NCBI RefSeq assembly: GCF_001625195.1
Contig: NC_054391.1
Span: 7,699,157 to 7,763,156 of the forward strand
Source: Drechmeria coniospora
Lineage: Eukaryota > Ascomycota > Sordariomycetes > Hypocreales > Ophiocordycipitaceae
Length of the DNA stretch: 64,000 nt
Reading direction: 5' to 3'
Made by a program: the position numbers and the translations under genes. This document shows, in pieces, positions 32,008 to 45,338 of the stretch (positions are counted from its first letter, which is position 1; each line of letters opens with the position of its first letter). The notes under the pieces were generated by a model, which saw nothing but the letters and a program-made list of their open reading frames with translations, was not told the DNA's origin and searched no databases.

Positions 32008-32093
32008 GAATGTACTAGAACTCCTTGGAATAAGCCGGAATGTTGCTTACCCTACTTATAGAATAAGCTGGAACCTTATGGAATAAGCTGGAA
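32008..32093 (+). promoter_or_regulatory. Step-type heat-shock arrays
   Basis: GAA at 32008, 32018, 32028 and 32038, and again at 32061, 32071, 32081 and 32091: 10-bp steps, the mirror of 19718-19803. Lies between the perfect HSE and the rest of the LTR. Confidence 0.75.
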
Positions 32094-32348
32094 CAGTCTT
32101 TACTACGCTTCTACACTGTTATGGTATCGGGCTTAGCCCGATATAGGAGAACGGAGGGAACTAAGGGACCTACTAGGAGGAACGCATACAACTAGAAGCC
32201 CTAGTTGTTAAGTAGCTTTCCCTCCTTTAAGTCTTTTAATAAATATTATTGAGAGTCCTAGAGCAGTCGCCTAGCGACTCCGTAATATTTAAAAGACTTT
32301 ACTTATACCGGTTAGGAGGAAGGAAAAGCCTAACTATCGTAAGTCAAA

Positions 32349-33600
32349 ATGGATAAGGGGAAACCCAAAGAAATTAACCTCTAGTAAGTTATAGAGGACT
32401 TTATAGCAAAAGTCCATATAGAGTTTGGCTAAATGTACGCCTAAATGGAAACGTACTCCGTCTAAATCTTAGCTCTATAGAAGAATAGGCAGTAATAGGT
32501 ACAATAGGACCTAGGGTACTTATCGGCCCAGCCAATAGATACCTTAACAATCGACCCCTAGCAGGAATAGTCCGGGGACGAGTCAGGCACACTATAGGCC
32601 CATATTAAATGCAAACCGATTCCGGTCGGGGACCCGTACAATAGTAACAAAGGTACCTTTGCAGCCTGGAAGTTCTGTATAGACCGTAAGCTCCGGGTAG
32701 ATAGGGACTTTATTAGGTCCGCCTAGGACCAATAGATCTTCGTTTGGCAAAACCTCTCGGCTAAAGTCCAGCAACGAGTTATAACGTACTTTAAGGAAGG
32801 CTCCCGTATTAGTTACAACCCGTTCCAATTTCTAACGTACCTCGAATCGGCTTACAGTAACCCCTACCGCTAGTAACTAGCGGTTATTAAACTAAAGGAC
32901 ATTAGGCAAGGGACGTTAGAGTTATTCCTAGCGTTCCTTATACGCTTTAAAGAAAAGCTTATACTAGCAGGAGGGATATATTAGCCTAGTAAGGTAAAAC
33001 TTATAAAGCTCTATATTGGACTAACTAAGAGAATAAGGGACTATATCCTTTAGCGGGGGACTACAATAGATAACTATAATAAGGCGGTCGACGTATATAA
33101 ACGAATTATATCCGAAATAGAATTGCAATATATAGAGGATAAAATTAAGGACCGAGGCGGGCCCGGCTAGGGAATAGCTAAAGCAACCCCCCGACCCAAT
33201 AAGGACAGCAATACCCCAATATTAGGGGTCAATACAGCAGGCTCTAGGGCTACAGCCAGGCCTAAAGCGGCTATAACTAAACCGATAATAAAAACGAACT
33301 AGGGCTAAGGCGGGCCCTAATAGCGGGCGAAATAGGTTATACGGGAAGAGAGAGATAGGCATAAGGCGGCCGGTATATATATCCACTATAGGGAGGGAGG
33401 CTACTATATCCAATAATACCTACAATAAGCTATAATCCTATATACCCTAGGGATAAGTATTTAAGCTGCTTAGGGAGAAGAATATATTTGCAAAGAACTA
33501 AAGACTAAGGAAAAGGAAGGAAATAAAGCGCCTCTAAGCTAAGTCTTATACAAAAGCATAAAGGGTTTATAGGTAAGCAGACTATAAGGAACTAAAGGAA
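32349..33600 (+). pseudogene. Gyp-A2 Gag
   Basis: Intact ATG at 32349 (MDKGKPKEINL). Capsid block and degraded zinc knuckle as in Gyp-A1. The distance from this ATG to the YLNN codons of RT is 2453 bp, identical in Gyp-A1, so Gag and Pol are in the same relative frames in both. The 3' end is approximate. Confidence 0.85.
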
Positions 33601-36600
33601 TTTAAAAACTAAGTTTAAAAAGATTATACTAAGGATAGATAGACTACCCTTTCTTATTGCTATACTTATAAATTCTATAAGATTCCTTAATATTTAAATC
33701 GATAGCGGCTGCAATTACTATAGGGCTATTAGCAAAAGGATAGCCTAATACCTATAACTTAAGCTTATCCCTCTTCTAACAAAACGGCTACTTTAAATAG
33801 CTATTATAACTTCTCGGCGGAATATAAGCAATACCCTTACCTACCCTACAATAACTAATATAGTCCGTACGATAATTGATATAGATAGCTAGGAGAGCCT
33901 AGTACTCCTATACATTATCCTAGGCCTAAGTCGAAATGCTATACTGGGCCTACTATAGATAGAATACCAACGGGTTACCCTAAACGCAACAGATCGGACC
34001 CTTACAATTAGGGCGGTAGGTAACTAAATTGTATAAGCAAACAATATCCGCCCTCCCAACGGGTCCCAGGAGGTATACCTTACGCTAGTACAAACCTTTT
34101 TACGGAAACAATAGGGAGTACTAGTAGTAATAAGCTTACGAGAAATAGCAATAAAGCTATAAAAAACAGCACTATAAGCACCCGGAAGTATAAATATAAT
34201 AGTAATAGCCCTACCTACTCTTCCAGTAGCCCTCCAGGACTATACTAATCTCTTCGACAAGGAACAGGCCTTAGGCCTACCGCTACACTAGGGTTCCTAG
34301 GACCACTACATCCAACTGCAATAAAACAATAAGGGAGAAATACTATAGCTACCCTAGGGCCTACTGTATATTTTGCTATAAGACTAACTACTTAAAGTCC
34401 GCAAACAGATTATAGACCTACTAGATAAGGGATAGATATAGGTAAGTTCGTTAGTAGTAGTAGTACTAATACTACTTACTAAGAAAGAAAGCGGAGGATA
34501 GAGGCTATACGTAAACTACCGGGCCCTAAACAAAATTATACAATAGGATTACTACCTACTCCCGCTAGTTAAAGAAACGCTATGCTTACTCTTAGGGGTA
34601 CGCTAGTTTACCAAACTAAACGTATAAGCAGCATTCTATAAGTTACGTATAGCGCTAGGAGACAAACCGCTTACGGTATTCCGTATACGATTTAGCCTAT
34701 TCGAATAGCTGGTTTACCCCTTCGGTTTAGCCGGAGCACTAGCTTTATTCCAAAAATACATTAATAAGGTATTGCAGGATAAATTAGGGGAGTAGGTTAC
34801 AGCCTATCTAAACAATATCCTAATCTATACCTCTAGATCGAAGGCCAACTACCTTACTAAGGTTAGGGAAATCCTTAAGCAACTTTAGGTAGCCGGTCTA
34901 TACCTAGATCTTAATAAGTACGCATTTGCAACAACAAAAGTTAAATACCTTAGGTTTATTATCTAAGCAGGCATAGAGGTTAGGCCTAACCCAGCAAAAA
35001 TTACCGCAATTTAAGAATAGCAACTACCTACTAAGGTAAGGGGGATTAAGAGCTTCCTAGGTTTTGCAAACTTCTACTGTAAATTTATTCCTAATTTTAC
35101 AAGCCTTACGGAACTACTTATAGCTCTTATAGGGAAGGGTATACTATTTCGCTAGGGACCTAAAGAGGACGCAGCCTTCTAATCCCTTAAGCGTACCTTT
35201 TCGTTATACCCAATCCTAGTATAATAGGACCCAGACAGAAAGACTCTTATTAAGACTAATTGCTTAGGTAAGGTACTAGGCGGATACCTCTTGCAAATTA
35301 ATAGTAAGGGGGTCCTACGACTAGTAGCCTACTACTTAGCTAAACTTATACCAGCAGAAAGGAATTATACAATTTACAATAAGGAACTCCTAGCAGTTAT
35401 TAGCTATCTTAAGGTATAGTCGGTAGACCTATAAGGTATTACGGAACTATTTACTATTCTAACGGACTACAAGAACCTCGAATACTTTACTAAACTATAA
35501 GAGATATCGGAACGATAGGTACAGTAGGCGGAAGTCCTTACAAACTTTAATTACTCGCTATAGTATAGACTAGGCTTATAAGCATAACGGCCGGATACGC
35601 TCTTGCGTTAGGAATAGGATAAGGAGGACGTACTATACCTAGGATAAATACTTCGGCCGGTATTAATCTCTATACTACAGAAGGCGCCTAGAGGCTAACC
35701 CGTACAAGAAGGTCCTAATACCCAAAACACCCAGGATATAGCAATTACAAATACAGGGACAGATCGGGCCTGGGCCGGCTATAAAGTACTAAGCGCCTAA
35801 GAGACAATAGCTACAAATACAGGGGCGGACCGGGCCCGTCCAGAGATAGAAGGGGGATAAGGAGCTACCGATATATCCCAACTACCCCTAGTAGTATAGG
35901 GACAGACAGGGAAGGAGATACTATTTTTACAGAATACGCTAGCCGGCTAACTACTCTTCCCAGAACCCTACCTATAGGAATTATAGGACTAGGTATTATA
36001 AAACAATATAATATACGAAGCCCGACAATAAGCAGTTACTATAGGTATACGGAAATTCCTAGTAGAAGTAAAAACGAAAGAACAAATAACTAATTATACT
36101 ATTAATACCTATAGCGCAATATACTATAGGGGACGCCTATAGTTATTAGCCTAGGAACTACTAACAATGTAAGTAATACAATAGGTATACAAATTACCTA
36201 TATCGGGCTACCCGAGTCGAAATAGAATATTCCGGGTACTTTAGTGGGACTTCTACTGGGATAGTATATTGCAGGACGTAGTACGGTATGTTCGGAATTA
36301 CTACTACTACCGGAGCTATAAGAGCTACCTATAGAGATAGGGACTCCTATAACTAATCCCCCCGCTAAACTATTATTGGAAGCAAATATCGATTAATTTT
36401 ATAACCGACCTACTAGTACAGAACAATAAGGACCCCCAATTCTTAATAGTTATTACAGACCGCCTCTCTAAATTTATTTAACTAAAGGCAATAACTATAA
36501 TAAATACAAAGGCTTATACGGAATAGTTTAAGACCTATTAGTAGCAATTTAAGGGTTTTCCCACCTAGGTTATAACGGATCGGGGATTAAACTAGTTCAG

Positions 36601-37490
36601 TAAGTTCTAGATATCCCTATACTCCCTTATTAGTACGGAATAACTTTTATTAACGTTATACTACCCCTAAACGGATAGGGGTACTAAGAGGGCGAATTAG
36701 GAAATTTAAACTACCCTATAGATCCTAATCTCGTTTAAGCAATTCGACTGGCCGGCCTACCTAACCGCCTACTAGCTTGCTTTAAATAATAGGGAGTCCT
36801 TAGTTACAGGAGTTAGTCCAAACAAGCTATTATTAGGCTACGAAATTAGTATAATACCTAGGGTAAAGGACGACTAAGTAAGCGTAACAATACTAAAAGG
36901 GAGGGCTATTACTTTCCTACAATACCTACGGGAAGGAACAGAAATTATACAAGCAGCTATTACCTTTATACAATAACGCTTATATAAGTCGGTAGTAGCT
37001 TTAGGTTACCCGGTAGAGAAGTTCTAAGTAGGTAATAAGGTCTAGCTTAGCCTTAGATATATTAAAACCAACAGGCTATACAGGAAGTTAAACTAGGTAG
37101 CTTCTAAGTTTATAGTACTAGCGGTACTAATACTACTTATAGTAATACTAAATATTCCTTAGGGCTTACACCCTACCTTCTATATAGACCTTATCGAAAG
37201 GGCAGTAAACAACCCCTTGCCTAGTTAGGTAGTATGGGATTTAGAGCTAGGCCTATTGCTAGTCTAAGATAAGAACGGTACCTTACAAAAGGAATACTAA
37301 GTTAAATGCATTCTTACAACAAGGGGGGCCCGAGGCCGAGGGGGATAACGCAATACCCTTATAAAATAACTAGATTACAAACAACTAACCTAGGAACTAA
37401 TAGAGGCTCTAGTATAAACGGAAGCCCTAGAGGAATTTATACAGTAATAGGGAGATCCCTATATAAATAGTAGAGCGCGGGTAAGCCGTA
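33600..37490 (+). pseudogene. Gyp-A2 Pol with chromodomain
   Basis: RT with YLNNILIYTS near 34805-34835 (YLDD expected), RNase H, integrase (GYPSRNRIF block near 36200; the His changed to Tyr), GPY/F-like module, and a chromodomain near 37300-37440. Where Gyp-A1 ends at a TAG this copy has CGG, so the true C-terminus may lie further on. RIP stops throughout. Confidence 0.87.
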
Positions 37491-37596
37491 AAACGAAATG
37501 TAAAATTTTAACTATACTGAAGGAAAAAACCGGCCCTAGAGCGCCCCCGATAAGGGCCCGACCCAATACTATTACTATAAATATACGCTAACCGTA

Positions 37597-38702
37597 CTAC
37601 TTAGACTTATTGGTCTCTATATCCTTTTTGCTTTTGTCCTTCTCGGTATTCTCCTTAGGGAGGGTTTTAAAACTATCCGTTGCGGTACTTAGGCGGGGGC
37701 GGGACGTAATCGAGGGGGGCGGGGGCAGGGGTATAAAACGGAGGCGCCAGGCGACTTAGGCAATATAAGGGGTAGAGGCAACGGGGCAACGCAACAGAGA
37801 TACACTATCTACGCAAGACGGGCGCGACCTACTAATATTACAAGCAACGCAGGGAGTAGTAGGGGCGGGACAGCGCACTAAGGGGGAACTGTCTGCGCAA
37901 GACTTACGCGACTCGTAGATATTATAGCGCATCTCGGCCAGGGTAGCCACTAACTCAGTACTAACGCCCTCCTGCGCCTACTAACGGCGGGCGAGGCTAC
38001 GTACGTTACTCTGGATACCCGTTAGGGCCTAAGCTACGCCCTAGGCAAATACACCAAGCTGTATGCTTGGCATAGTACCGGAACGGCTACCCGCTTAAGT
38101 CGGGGTTAAGGCGTTAGCGGTAAGGACAAGGGTGCAGTTCGGGTTGTTGTTATTGTTGATAGCGGTAGGGGGAGAGGCAATACCCAGCACGGGGGCAAGG
38201 GTGTAGGCGGGGCGCACGGGGGTAGGCTCTATCTCGGCTAGGGCCAGGGTGCGGGCCTAAACCCGGCCTAGGGCTAGAAATTTAAGCGAGAGGACGGCGC
38301 AAGCGCTCGGTACGGTTCCGACCTTAGGGCGGGCCTCGACTAGGATATAGACGTTACGCTAGGCGCAAGCACGAAGGTCGCGCAGGGCGCAACGTAGCTA
38401 AGGGCGCGCGGCGAACAAATACAGTACCTAAATGCATTTAGCGTACGCATACGCATACGTACGGCAACTAGCACTACGGCCCGGCACGCAATCGTTACGG
38501 CCGCTGGTAACAAGGCGGTTAACGCAAGGGAGGTATATTCCGCGTACCTCCTCCGGAGGTACGAACTTCTTATCGGAGGAGTCGCCCTCCACTAAGTATT
38601 CGCTTAGGGCGCAGCGATAGTCCGACTTATCGGTATAATAGCCGTAACGCGGGCCCGAACCGCATCCGGGGGGGGGGGGGGAGTACCTGCGGCGGTAGAT
38701 AT
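37597..38702 (-). pseudogene. Antisense Cys-rich ORF of Gyp-A2, frameshifted
   Basis: Same location and strand as in Gyp-A1, but the start is ATA (ATG after RIP). A run of 14 C in the proline tract puts the N-terminus out of frame with the rest (1106 bp, not a multiple of 3). This copy shows the cysteine modules best: RKSCADSSPLVRC and PCVACNISRSRPSC, then a further LLRC. Without the frameshift it would be about 369 codons. Confidence 0.68.
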
Positions 38703-40319
38703 AATAGCGGCGGTAGCGGCAACGAAAAGGTAAATAAGTCCTCTACAAGGGAGGAGCAACAGCAGTAAGAGTAGGATTAACAGTTTCTATTATAACCAGC
38801 TTATCAGCCAACGGCCCGAAGGATACGGAACGGCCCTAACGCGGAAGCTGTAACCTACCTTACAGGGGAGAAATAATAGTAATAGAGGAGTAAGCGCAGC
38901 TAGAGACAGCAAAAGAGTTAACAATAAATCGTACGGTAAGAAGCTAAAAGAACAAGTAGGTATAATAGTTAAAGGAAAGAGGAACAATAAAGTACAACAG
39001 GAAGGGAACGGAGAAGGTAATATAGAGGGAGCGGTAAGGGGGAAAAGCAGGGTAACGCTAGCCGCCTTAGGCACCCGGGGAATACCCGGGGAACACCCAA
39101 GGAGGGGACGGAGCAGGGTAGAGTTAGTCGCCCTAGGTAACCAGTAAACTCCAAACAGGGGACAACGCAAGGGGGAGATTACTTACGCTAAGCACCTAAC
39201 AAATACCCGAAAAAAAAAAAAAAAAATCGGGGGAGCTACGGATTGGGAAAACCAGCCTAGGGAAGGGCGGTTCGGCTACGGCTATAGCTAAACTTTACTT
39301 CAGACTAGGTAGAGCGAGACGGTATGTTATGGTATCGGGCTTAGCCCGATATAGGAGAATAGAGGGAACTAAGGGACCTACTAGGAGGAACGCGCATAAC
39401 TAGAAGCCCTAGTTGTTAAGTAGCTTTCCCTCCTTTAAGTCTTTTAATAAATATCATTGAGAGTCCTAGAGCAGTCGCCTAGCGACTCCGTAACATACAC
39501 CTATATAAGGTAGTAGCCATTCCCTTAGAATAGTTTCTCCTTTTGAAATATAATTGCATTCGTTTGTATAAGTTGGTACTACTAAGTTTGCACTCTTATC
39601 CAGTTACTAACTGGTTCCCCTTATGCTGTTACTAACAGCTTGATTGATTCCCTGGTCCGTGCGATATACTTCCACTACCCCTCCTCTTGCGCACCCAAAT
39701 TGCAAGAATAATACTACTACTAGTAAAGATACTATACTATACTGCGAGTATTAGTAAGTATACCGAGTTAACCAATAGTATATAATATACTACTTCTCCG
39801 AACTACTACTCGGAACGACTAACGGTAGTACTACTGCCGGCCAACTTACTACTACAATATAACTTATATACATAGTAACCAGTCGATTACAGGAGCCAAT
39901 TAATCGGAATAACAATTACCGCTCTCCCAGTCGCTACTAGCTATTGCTAGCCCATAGTACTACTATAGGTAATTAAACTATTGTACGACCAAAACGGTAA
40001 TTAAACTATTATACGACTAAATAGGCAATTAAACCATTATACAACCAAACGGGCAATCAAACTATAGTATAACTGCATAAGCTACAATCTAAACCTATAC
40101 GGTACTACTCTATAGGCATAAATAGCCATACTTCCCTTGCACTTTAGGTAGAAGAATAATCGCATTCGTTTGTATAATTCGGTACTACTAATTGTACACT
40201 CTTGCCCAGTTACTAACTGGCACCCCTTATGCTGTTACTAACAGCTTAATTAATTCCCTAGTCCGTACAATATACTTCCACTACCCCCTCCTCTTGCGCA
40301 TCCAAATTGCAAGAGCTAT

Positions 40320-43300
40320 AACCTTAAGATTGTAACTATTTTGTCTATTATAGCCGAACCGGAGAGCTAAGCGGTAGTTACTAGCTTAATGGAGATCTCG
40401 GTAGTACTCCGCTAAGTAGTACTAAGTACTAAGCCTAGCGGGACGGAGGGTTACCTACCCGCCTACCTAAAGGAGTTTACCGACTTATTTAATAAGGCGT
40501 AGGCCTTCGGCCTTCCTTTGCACTAAGGACTAAGGGACTACTATATTAAGCTACAAACCGGGCCTAACGGGGAACCCCTAAAGCTACTATAGGGACTATT
40601 ATACAATATACTATAGGATTAGTTGTTAGAGGTATAATAGCAGATTACCGAATTGTTAGATAAAGGGTAGATATATACTAGCTCCTTAGCAGTAGTAGTA
40701 CTAATCCTCCTAACTAAAAAACCAAGGGGGGAGTAGTACTTTTATATAGATTACTATATACTAAATAAGATTACAATATAGAATAGGTATTCCCTACTAC
40801 TAATAAAGGAAATATTATACTCCCTATTAGGATCCTACTAGTTTATAAAACTTAATGTATAGGCGGCCTTCTATAAGATCCATATTGCACCTAGCAGTAA
40901 GTACCTTACGGTATTTTATACCTACTTTAGCTTATTTAAATAGTTAGTCTACCCGTTCGGACTTATAGGCGCTCCTATAACATTCTAGCATTATATTAAT
41001 AGGGTACTTAGAATTAATTTAGGTAACTTTATAATAGCCTTTCTAGACAATATCTTAGTATATATAAGCAGCTCTAAGGTAGACTATATTCGGAAGGTAA
41101 AAGGGGTACTTTAATACCTATATAAAGTAGGTCTATACTTAGACCTAGATAAGTATACCTTTATAGTTAAGGAAGTTAAGTATTTAGACTATATTATTTA
41201 GGTAGGAGTAGAAATCTAAACCGACATAGTAAAAATAGCTACTATCTGCAACTAGGAGGTACTAAGAACCGTTTAAGGAGTTTATAATTTCCTAGGGTTT
41301 ACTAACTTCTACTAGGAATTTATTCCTTAGTTTGCAGAATTAATAGCACCCCTATCCTAACTTACTTACAAGGGGCAGCCATTCCGCTAAACTACTAATA
41401 AGAATAATATATTTAAAGAACTAAAGTAACTATTTATATTGTACCTAATCCTAGTATAATAGGATATAGAAAGACTAACATTTGTAAAGGCAAATTGTTT
41501 TAGTACGGCTTTAGGAGGATACCTATTATAGGTAGATAAAAAAGGTATCTTACGCTTAGTTATATACTATTTAGTAAAATTAATAGCTATAAAGTATAAT
41601 TATATAATTTATAATAAGGAGCTCTTAGTAATAGTATACTACCTTAAGGTATAGTAGGCAGACCTATAAAGGGTATCTATACTATTTATAATCCTAACTA
41701 ACTATAAGAACCTAAAATACTTTACCTAACTATAGGAAATCTTAGAGCGCTAGGTATAGTAGGCTAAAAAGCTCTTGCAGTTTAAATTTTATTTATTATA
41801 CAGGCCCGGATCTTAAGCGCAATAACTAAATATACTATTATATAAGCAGTAGGACGTAGAGTACTAACCTCGAACTATATAAGTATTATAACCTATATTA
41901 ATTAGCAGTTTCGGAAGTTCGCTAAGTACCTATAGTATACCTATAGAGCAACTACCTAACAACCTACTACTAGGATTACGGCTATTCTATAATACTAACT
42001 TGCAGGAGCTATAGGACTAAGTAGTTATTAAGGACTAAACGTATATAGTATACCTAAATACTATATATTATAGAAACTATAAGTTCCCGGACAAAGTAGA
42101 TATATAGGAATAGGTAGCTAACTATACTATTAATGCATATAGTACGCTATAGTTCTAAGGGCACCTATAGCTACTATTATAGGAACTACTAACTATACGT
42201 ATTATCTACTAAGTCTATAACTCCCCTATCTTAGGGTACCTAGGATATAATACTATATTTACAGTACTAAAAAGGAATTACTACTAGGATTATATATCGG
42301 TAGCAGTAGGGTAATTTATATAGAACTGCTACTATTACTATAGCTATAAGAGTAAGTAGTACTACTAGGGCCTACTATAGTAAATAGAGCTACTAAATAG
42401 ATATTGGAAATAAATCTCTATAGACTTTATAATAAAGCTACCTATATAAAACAAATAAGTACTATAATATATAATAGTACTTACAGATAGACTATCTAAG
42501 TATATATAGCTAAAAGCTATAACGTCTATAACGGTAGAAGTATATACCGAACGGTTTAAGAAGTACTAGTAGCATTTCTATAGGTTCCCGAAATATATTA
42601 TATCCAACTAAGGATTAGACTAAGTCGGCTAGTTCTAGGTAATATTATACTATATTATTAGAATTAAATAGTAGCTATTTATAGTATATTACCTATAGTT
42701 AGATAGGGGTACGGAACGAGCAAACCAAGAAGTTTAAGTAATCCTATATACCTTTATAGCATTTAACTAATTTAACTAGCCGGACTATTTAGTAGTATAC
42801 TAACTAGCGCTAAATAGTAGGAACTCTTCTGTTACTAGTATAAGCCTAAACAATCTCCTATTAGGATATAAAGTTAATACAGTACAACGGGTAGAAGCTC
42901 CTACCCTAAGCATAACTATAAGTAAAGGGTAAGTAGTAGTATTTATATAGTACCTATATAAAGGCACTAAGCTAGCCTAGGTAGTAATTGCATTTATATA
43001 GTAACGCTTAGAGGAAGAATTAAACTCCTACTAATACCTAGTAGAGTATTTTTAGGTAAGGGATAAGGTATAGCTAAGTCTATACTATATAAAGTCTCTA
43101 TACCTATCCAAGAAGCTAGACTAAATAATAGCTAAGTATACGGTTATAGCTATACCGACCCCCCTAACTATTACGCTAGATATCCCCTAAGGTATATACC
43201 CTACCTTTTACGTAAACCTAGTAGAGTAAGCTACAACAAATCTACTACCTAATTAAGCCTTAATAAATATAAAGCTAGGGCTACTCTTAGTAAAGGATAA

Positions 43301-43480
43301 GAACAATATACTATAGGAAGAGTATATTATAAAGAAAATCTTAGCTATAAAGAATACAAAAGGGTAAGGTAAGTACTATAATATTTTAGTTAAATAGGCT
43401 AAGTATAACTAACTTATATAGGAACTACTAAAAAATCTATAGAAGACTAAAGTACTAGTAGACTATAAGTAAAAATAGGG
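40320..43480 (+). pseudogene. Gyp-B Pol with chromodomain
   Basis: Continues after Cop-2. RT core near 41035 reads FLDNILVYISSSK (second Asp of FLDD changed to Asn); RNase H follows; the integrase core lies near 42250-42700; GPY/F-like and chromodomain remnants lie near 43200-43450 (EYIIKKIL, NILVK, ELLKNL). Clearly related to Gyp-A Pol but diverged. Numerous RIP stops. Confidence 0.85.
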
Positions 43481-43559
43481 TAGTATACTTACTTATAATA
43501 AACTAATCTCCTTATAATAATAGTATTAGTACAGCTTATATTTAACTAGTCTAAAAGGG

Positions 43560-44753
43560 GTATAAATAACTCTTCTGTCCTAAACCGGAATATCTTAAAA
43601 CAAAGGACCTAGGTCGGCCATAAAGAATTCCTAGCCCCAATTAGGGTACTATAAGCAAAATAAAGTTTTAGTACTATAGTATATAAGTATTAGGCCCTTA
43701 ACGGCCGGGGGGAGGCAGTAACTTACTTAAGTTATCCTCGACTAAGGACAAAAGGTACAGGGGTAGGGCTAATGCTAGAAGGCCGTCCGCAAACAAGATA
43801 CAGTAAGCGTAATTTCTACTAGGGGTAGTAAAGGGTAAGGTAGTAGTAAAACAAAATAGGCTAAAGCAGTTAGTAGTAGCGCAACAGGAGGAGGAGGGGG
43901 ACTATAGTCCCTAACAGGAGGGGTAAGGTAAATAAAGCGCACCCGCCTTATAGGTACAGTAAGTAGTAACTAGCTCCTTATAGATTACAGCTATAAGGCC
44001 CAACTACTATTATTATACTAGCTTAAAGCTATTAAGCCGGGCGTCCTATACGCCCTAATAGTTGCATAGGCCTTATATAGTACTAGTAAAACTACATACT
44101 AGTATCTATAGCTACTACTACTACATACTACCGCTATACAACGGCGTTAGGGCCTGTAAGGCTAGTACTAGGGCACCCATAGGGTTACCGGAAGTTAAGG
44201 GCAGCACTATAGCAGTAGTACTATAGGCAGTACTACCGGTAGGGGTAAGGGGAGTAGCAGGAACAATATCAATAGGAGTTATCCTAGCAGTATTATAAAG
44301 CTTACGCTAGGTATTATTAAGCTAGCAAAACAAAGCGGAAAGGTAAACGGAGCAGCTAGGTAATTTAACTATCTTAGTATAGGTAGCCAAAACAATATAG
44401 TTACCTTTAGCAGCAGCAAGAACAAGCTTACAAACAATACAGTAAAGGTACGGATATAGTATTAGTAGGTACGGAATCTATTTATACCTATATTAAGCTA
44501 AAGCGTAAGTAGTATAGCTATTACTACTACTACATTTACAGTAGGCAGTAACAGTACGGACCAGACGTTTAATACAGGGCAAGCATATTTAAGCCTTAGC
44601 AGTAGGGACGTTATACTCCTTATCCAAGGAGTCTCCCTAAACAGTAAAGCCGCCTATCGACCGAATAGCTAATACCTTATCCAAGGCATAACTACAACTA
44701 GGGCTATTATTATTATTAGGAGGGGGAGGAAGAGTATTAGCAGCAGTAAATAT
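43560..44753 (-). pseudogene. Antisense ORF of Gyp-B, homologous in layout to Gyp-A
   Basis: Starts at ATA 44751-44753 and reads FTAANTLPPPP, then GDSLDKEYNVP and ICLPCIKRLVRTVTAYCKC, which parallels GALPPPP, GDSSDEEFAPP and YLPCVNCLITSGRNDC of Gyp-A1. The N-terminal match is good in order and spacing; the downstream frame is too mutated for me to follow, so the left limit is approximate. Confidence 0.5.
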
Positions 44754-44960
44754 AGCAGTACAGTAATAGGAAAGTAAGTAATTAACTAATATAAGTAGTT
44801 AGCAATAAATAGTAGTAGGAACCCTAGTATAATACGTACAGTAAGGAAGGCGGGAAAGCAAAAGGAAGTAAGAAATCGTAACGGTAGTATTAAAGGAAGT
44901 AGTAATTATAAAGGAGGAAAGAGGAAATATACAACTTACTTATAACAAATATATAAGAAA

Positions 44961-45276
44961 TACAAAGGGGTAGTACAATAGGGCTATAACGGAACCTTAG
45001 CTATAGAAGTATTAATATATACGTTTAGTAACTACCCGCAAATAGGATAAAGGCAACTACCCACAAACAGGACAAAGGGGCAGTACAATAGGGCTATAAC
45101 GGAACCTAAGCTATAGAAGTATTAATATACGCGCCCAGTAACTACCCGCAAATAGGATAAAGGCAACTACCTACAAACAGGACAAAGGGGCAGTACAATA
45201 GGGCCATAACGGAACCTTAGCTATAGAAGCATTAATATACGCGCCCAGTAACTACCCGTAAATAGGATAAAGGCAA
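44961..45276 (+). repeat. 110-bp tandem repeat, nearly three units
   Basis: The segment AGTACAATAGGGC recurs at 44972, 45082 and 45192, period 110 bp. Lies between the antisense ORF and the 3' LTR of Gyp-B, in a region with no coding signal; an A-run follows at 45276. Might be promoter repeats for the antisense ORF. Confidence 0.85.
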
Positions 45277-45338
45277 AAAAAAAAAAAGTTATTGGGTTAA
45301 TTAAGGACTACTAAAGGAATTAGGGAAGGAAGGGGATA

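Larger units (their letters stand above)
32117..39495 (+). mobile_element. Gyp-A2: Ty3/gypsy chromovirus
   Basis: 7379 bp, LTRs 32117-32287 and 39325-39495 (171 bp each), perfect duplication TACAC (32112-32116 and 39496-39500). No insertions. Same order of parts as Gyp-A1. The self-primer pair is intact. Confidence 0.96.
31739..39707 (+). mobile_element. Solo copia LTR with heat-shock elements, split by Gyp-A2
   Basis: Perfect duplication ATAAT (31734-31738 and 39708-39712). Net length without Gyp-A2 is 585 bp, against 586 bp for the copy at 19487-20072. The two are in opposite orientation and at nearly the same place in their host LTRs. Confidence 0.94.
25498..40314 (+). mobile_element. Cop-2: Ty1/copia retrotransposon
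   Basis: Flanked by the perfect duplication GCTAT (25493-25497 and 40315-40319) inside Gyp-B. Left LTR 25498-26140, right LTR 31670-40314 (interrupted). The internal region 26141-31669 has no insertion, making it the reference copy of this family in the window. Confidence 0.96.
31670..40314 (+). mobile_element. 3' LTR of Cop-2, interrupted
   Basis: Follows the purine tract AAATAAAGGGGG. Only 31670-31738 and 39713-40314 belong to it (about 671 bp), 28 bp longer than the 5' LTR, which equals one repeat unit. The insertion lies 69 nt from its start. Confidence 0.93.

Noticed and set aside
38432..38620. Plus-strand frame over the antisense ORF in Gyp-A2
   Set aside because: The opposite strand has the longer frame, conserved start and stop, and cysteine pattern shared by all copies; this one is taken as its shadow.
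38790..39170. 126-residue minus-strand frame rich in Leu/Pro/Ser
   Set aside because: A product of the CT-rich tract upstream of the antisense ORF; the equivalent frame is not kept in Gyp-A1 or Gyp-A3.
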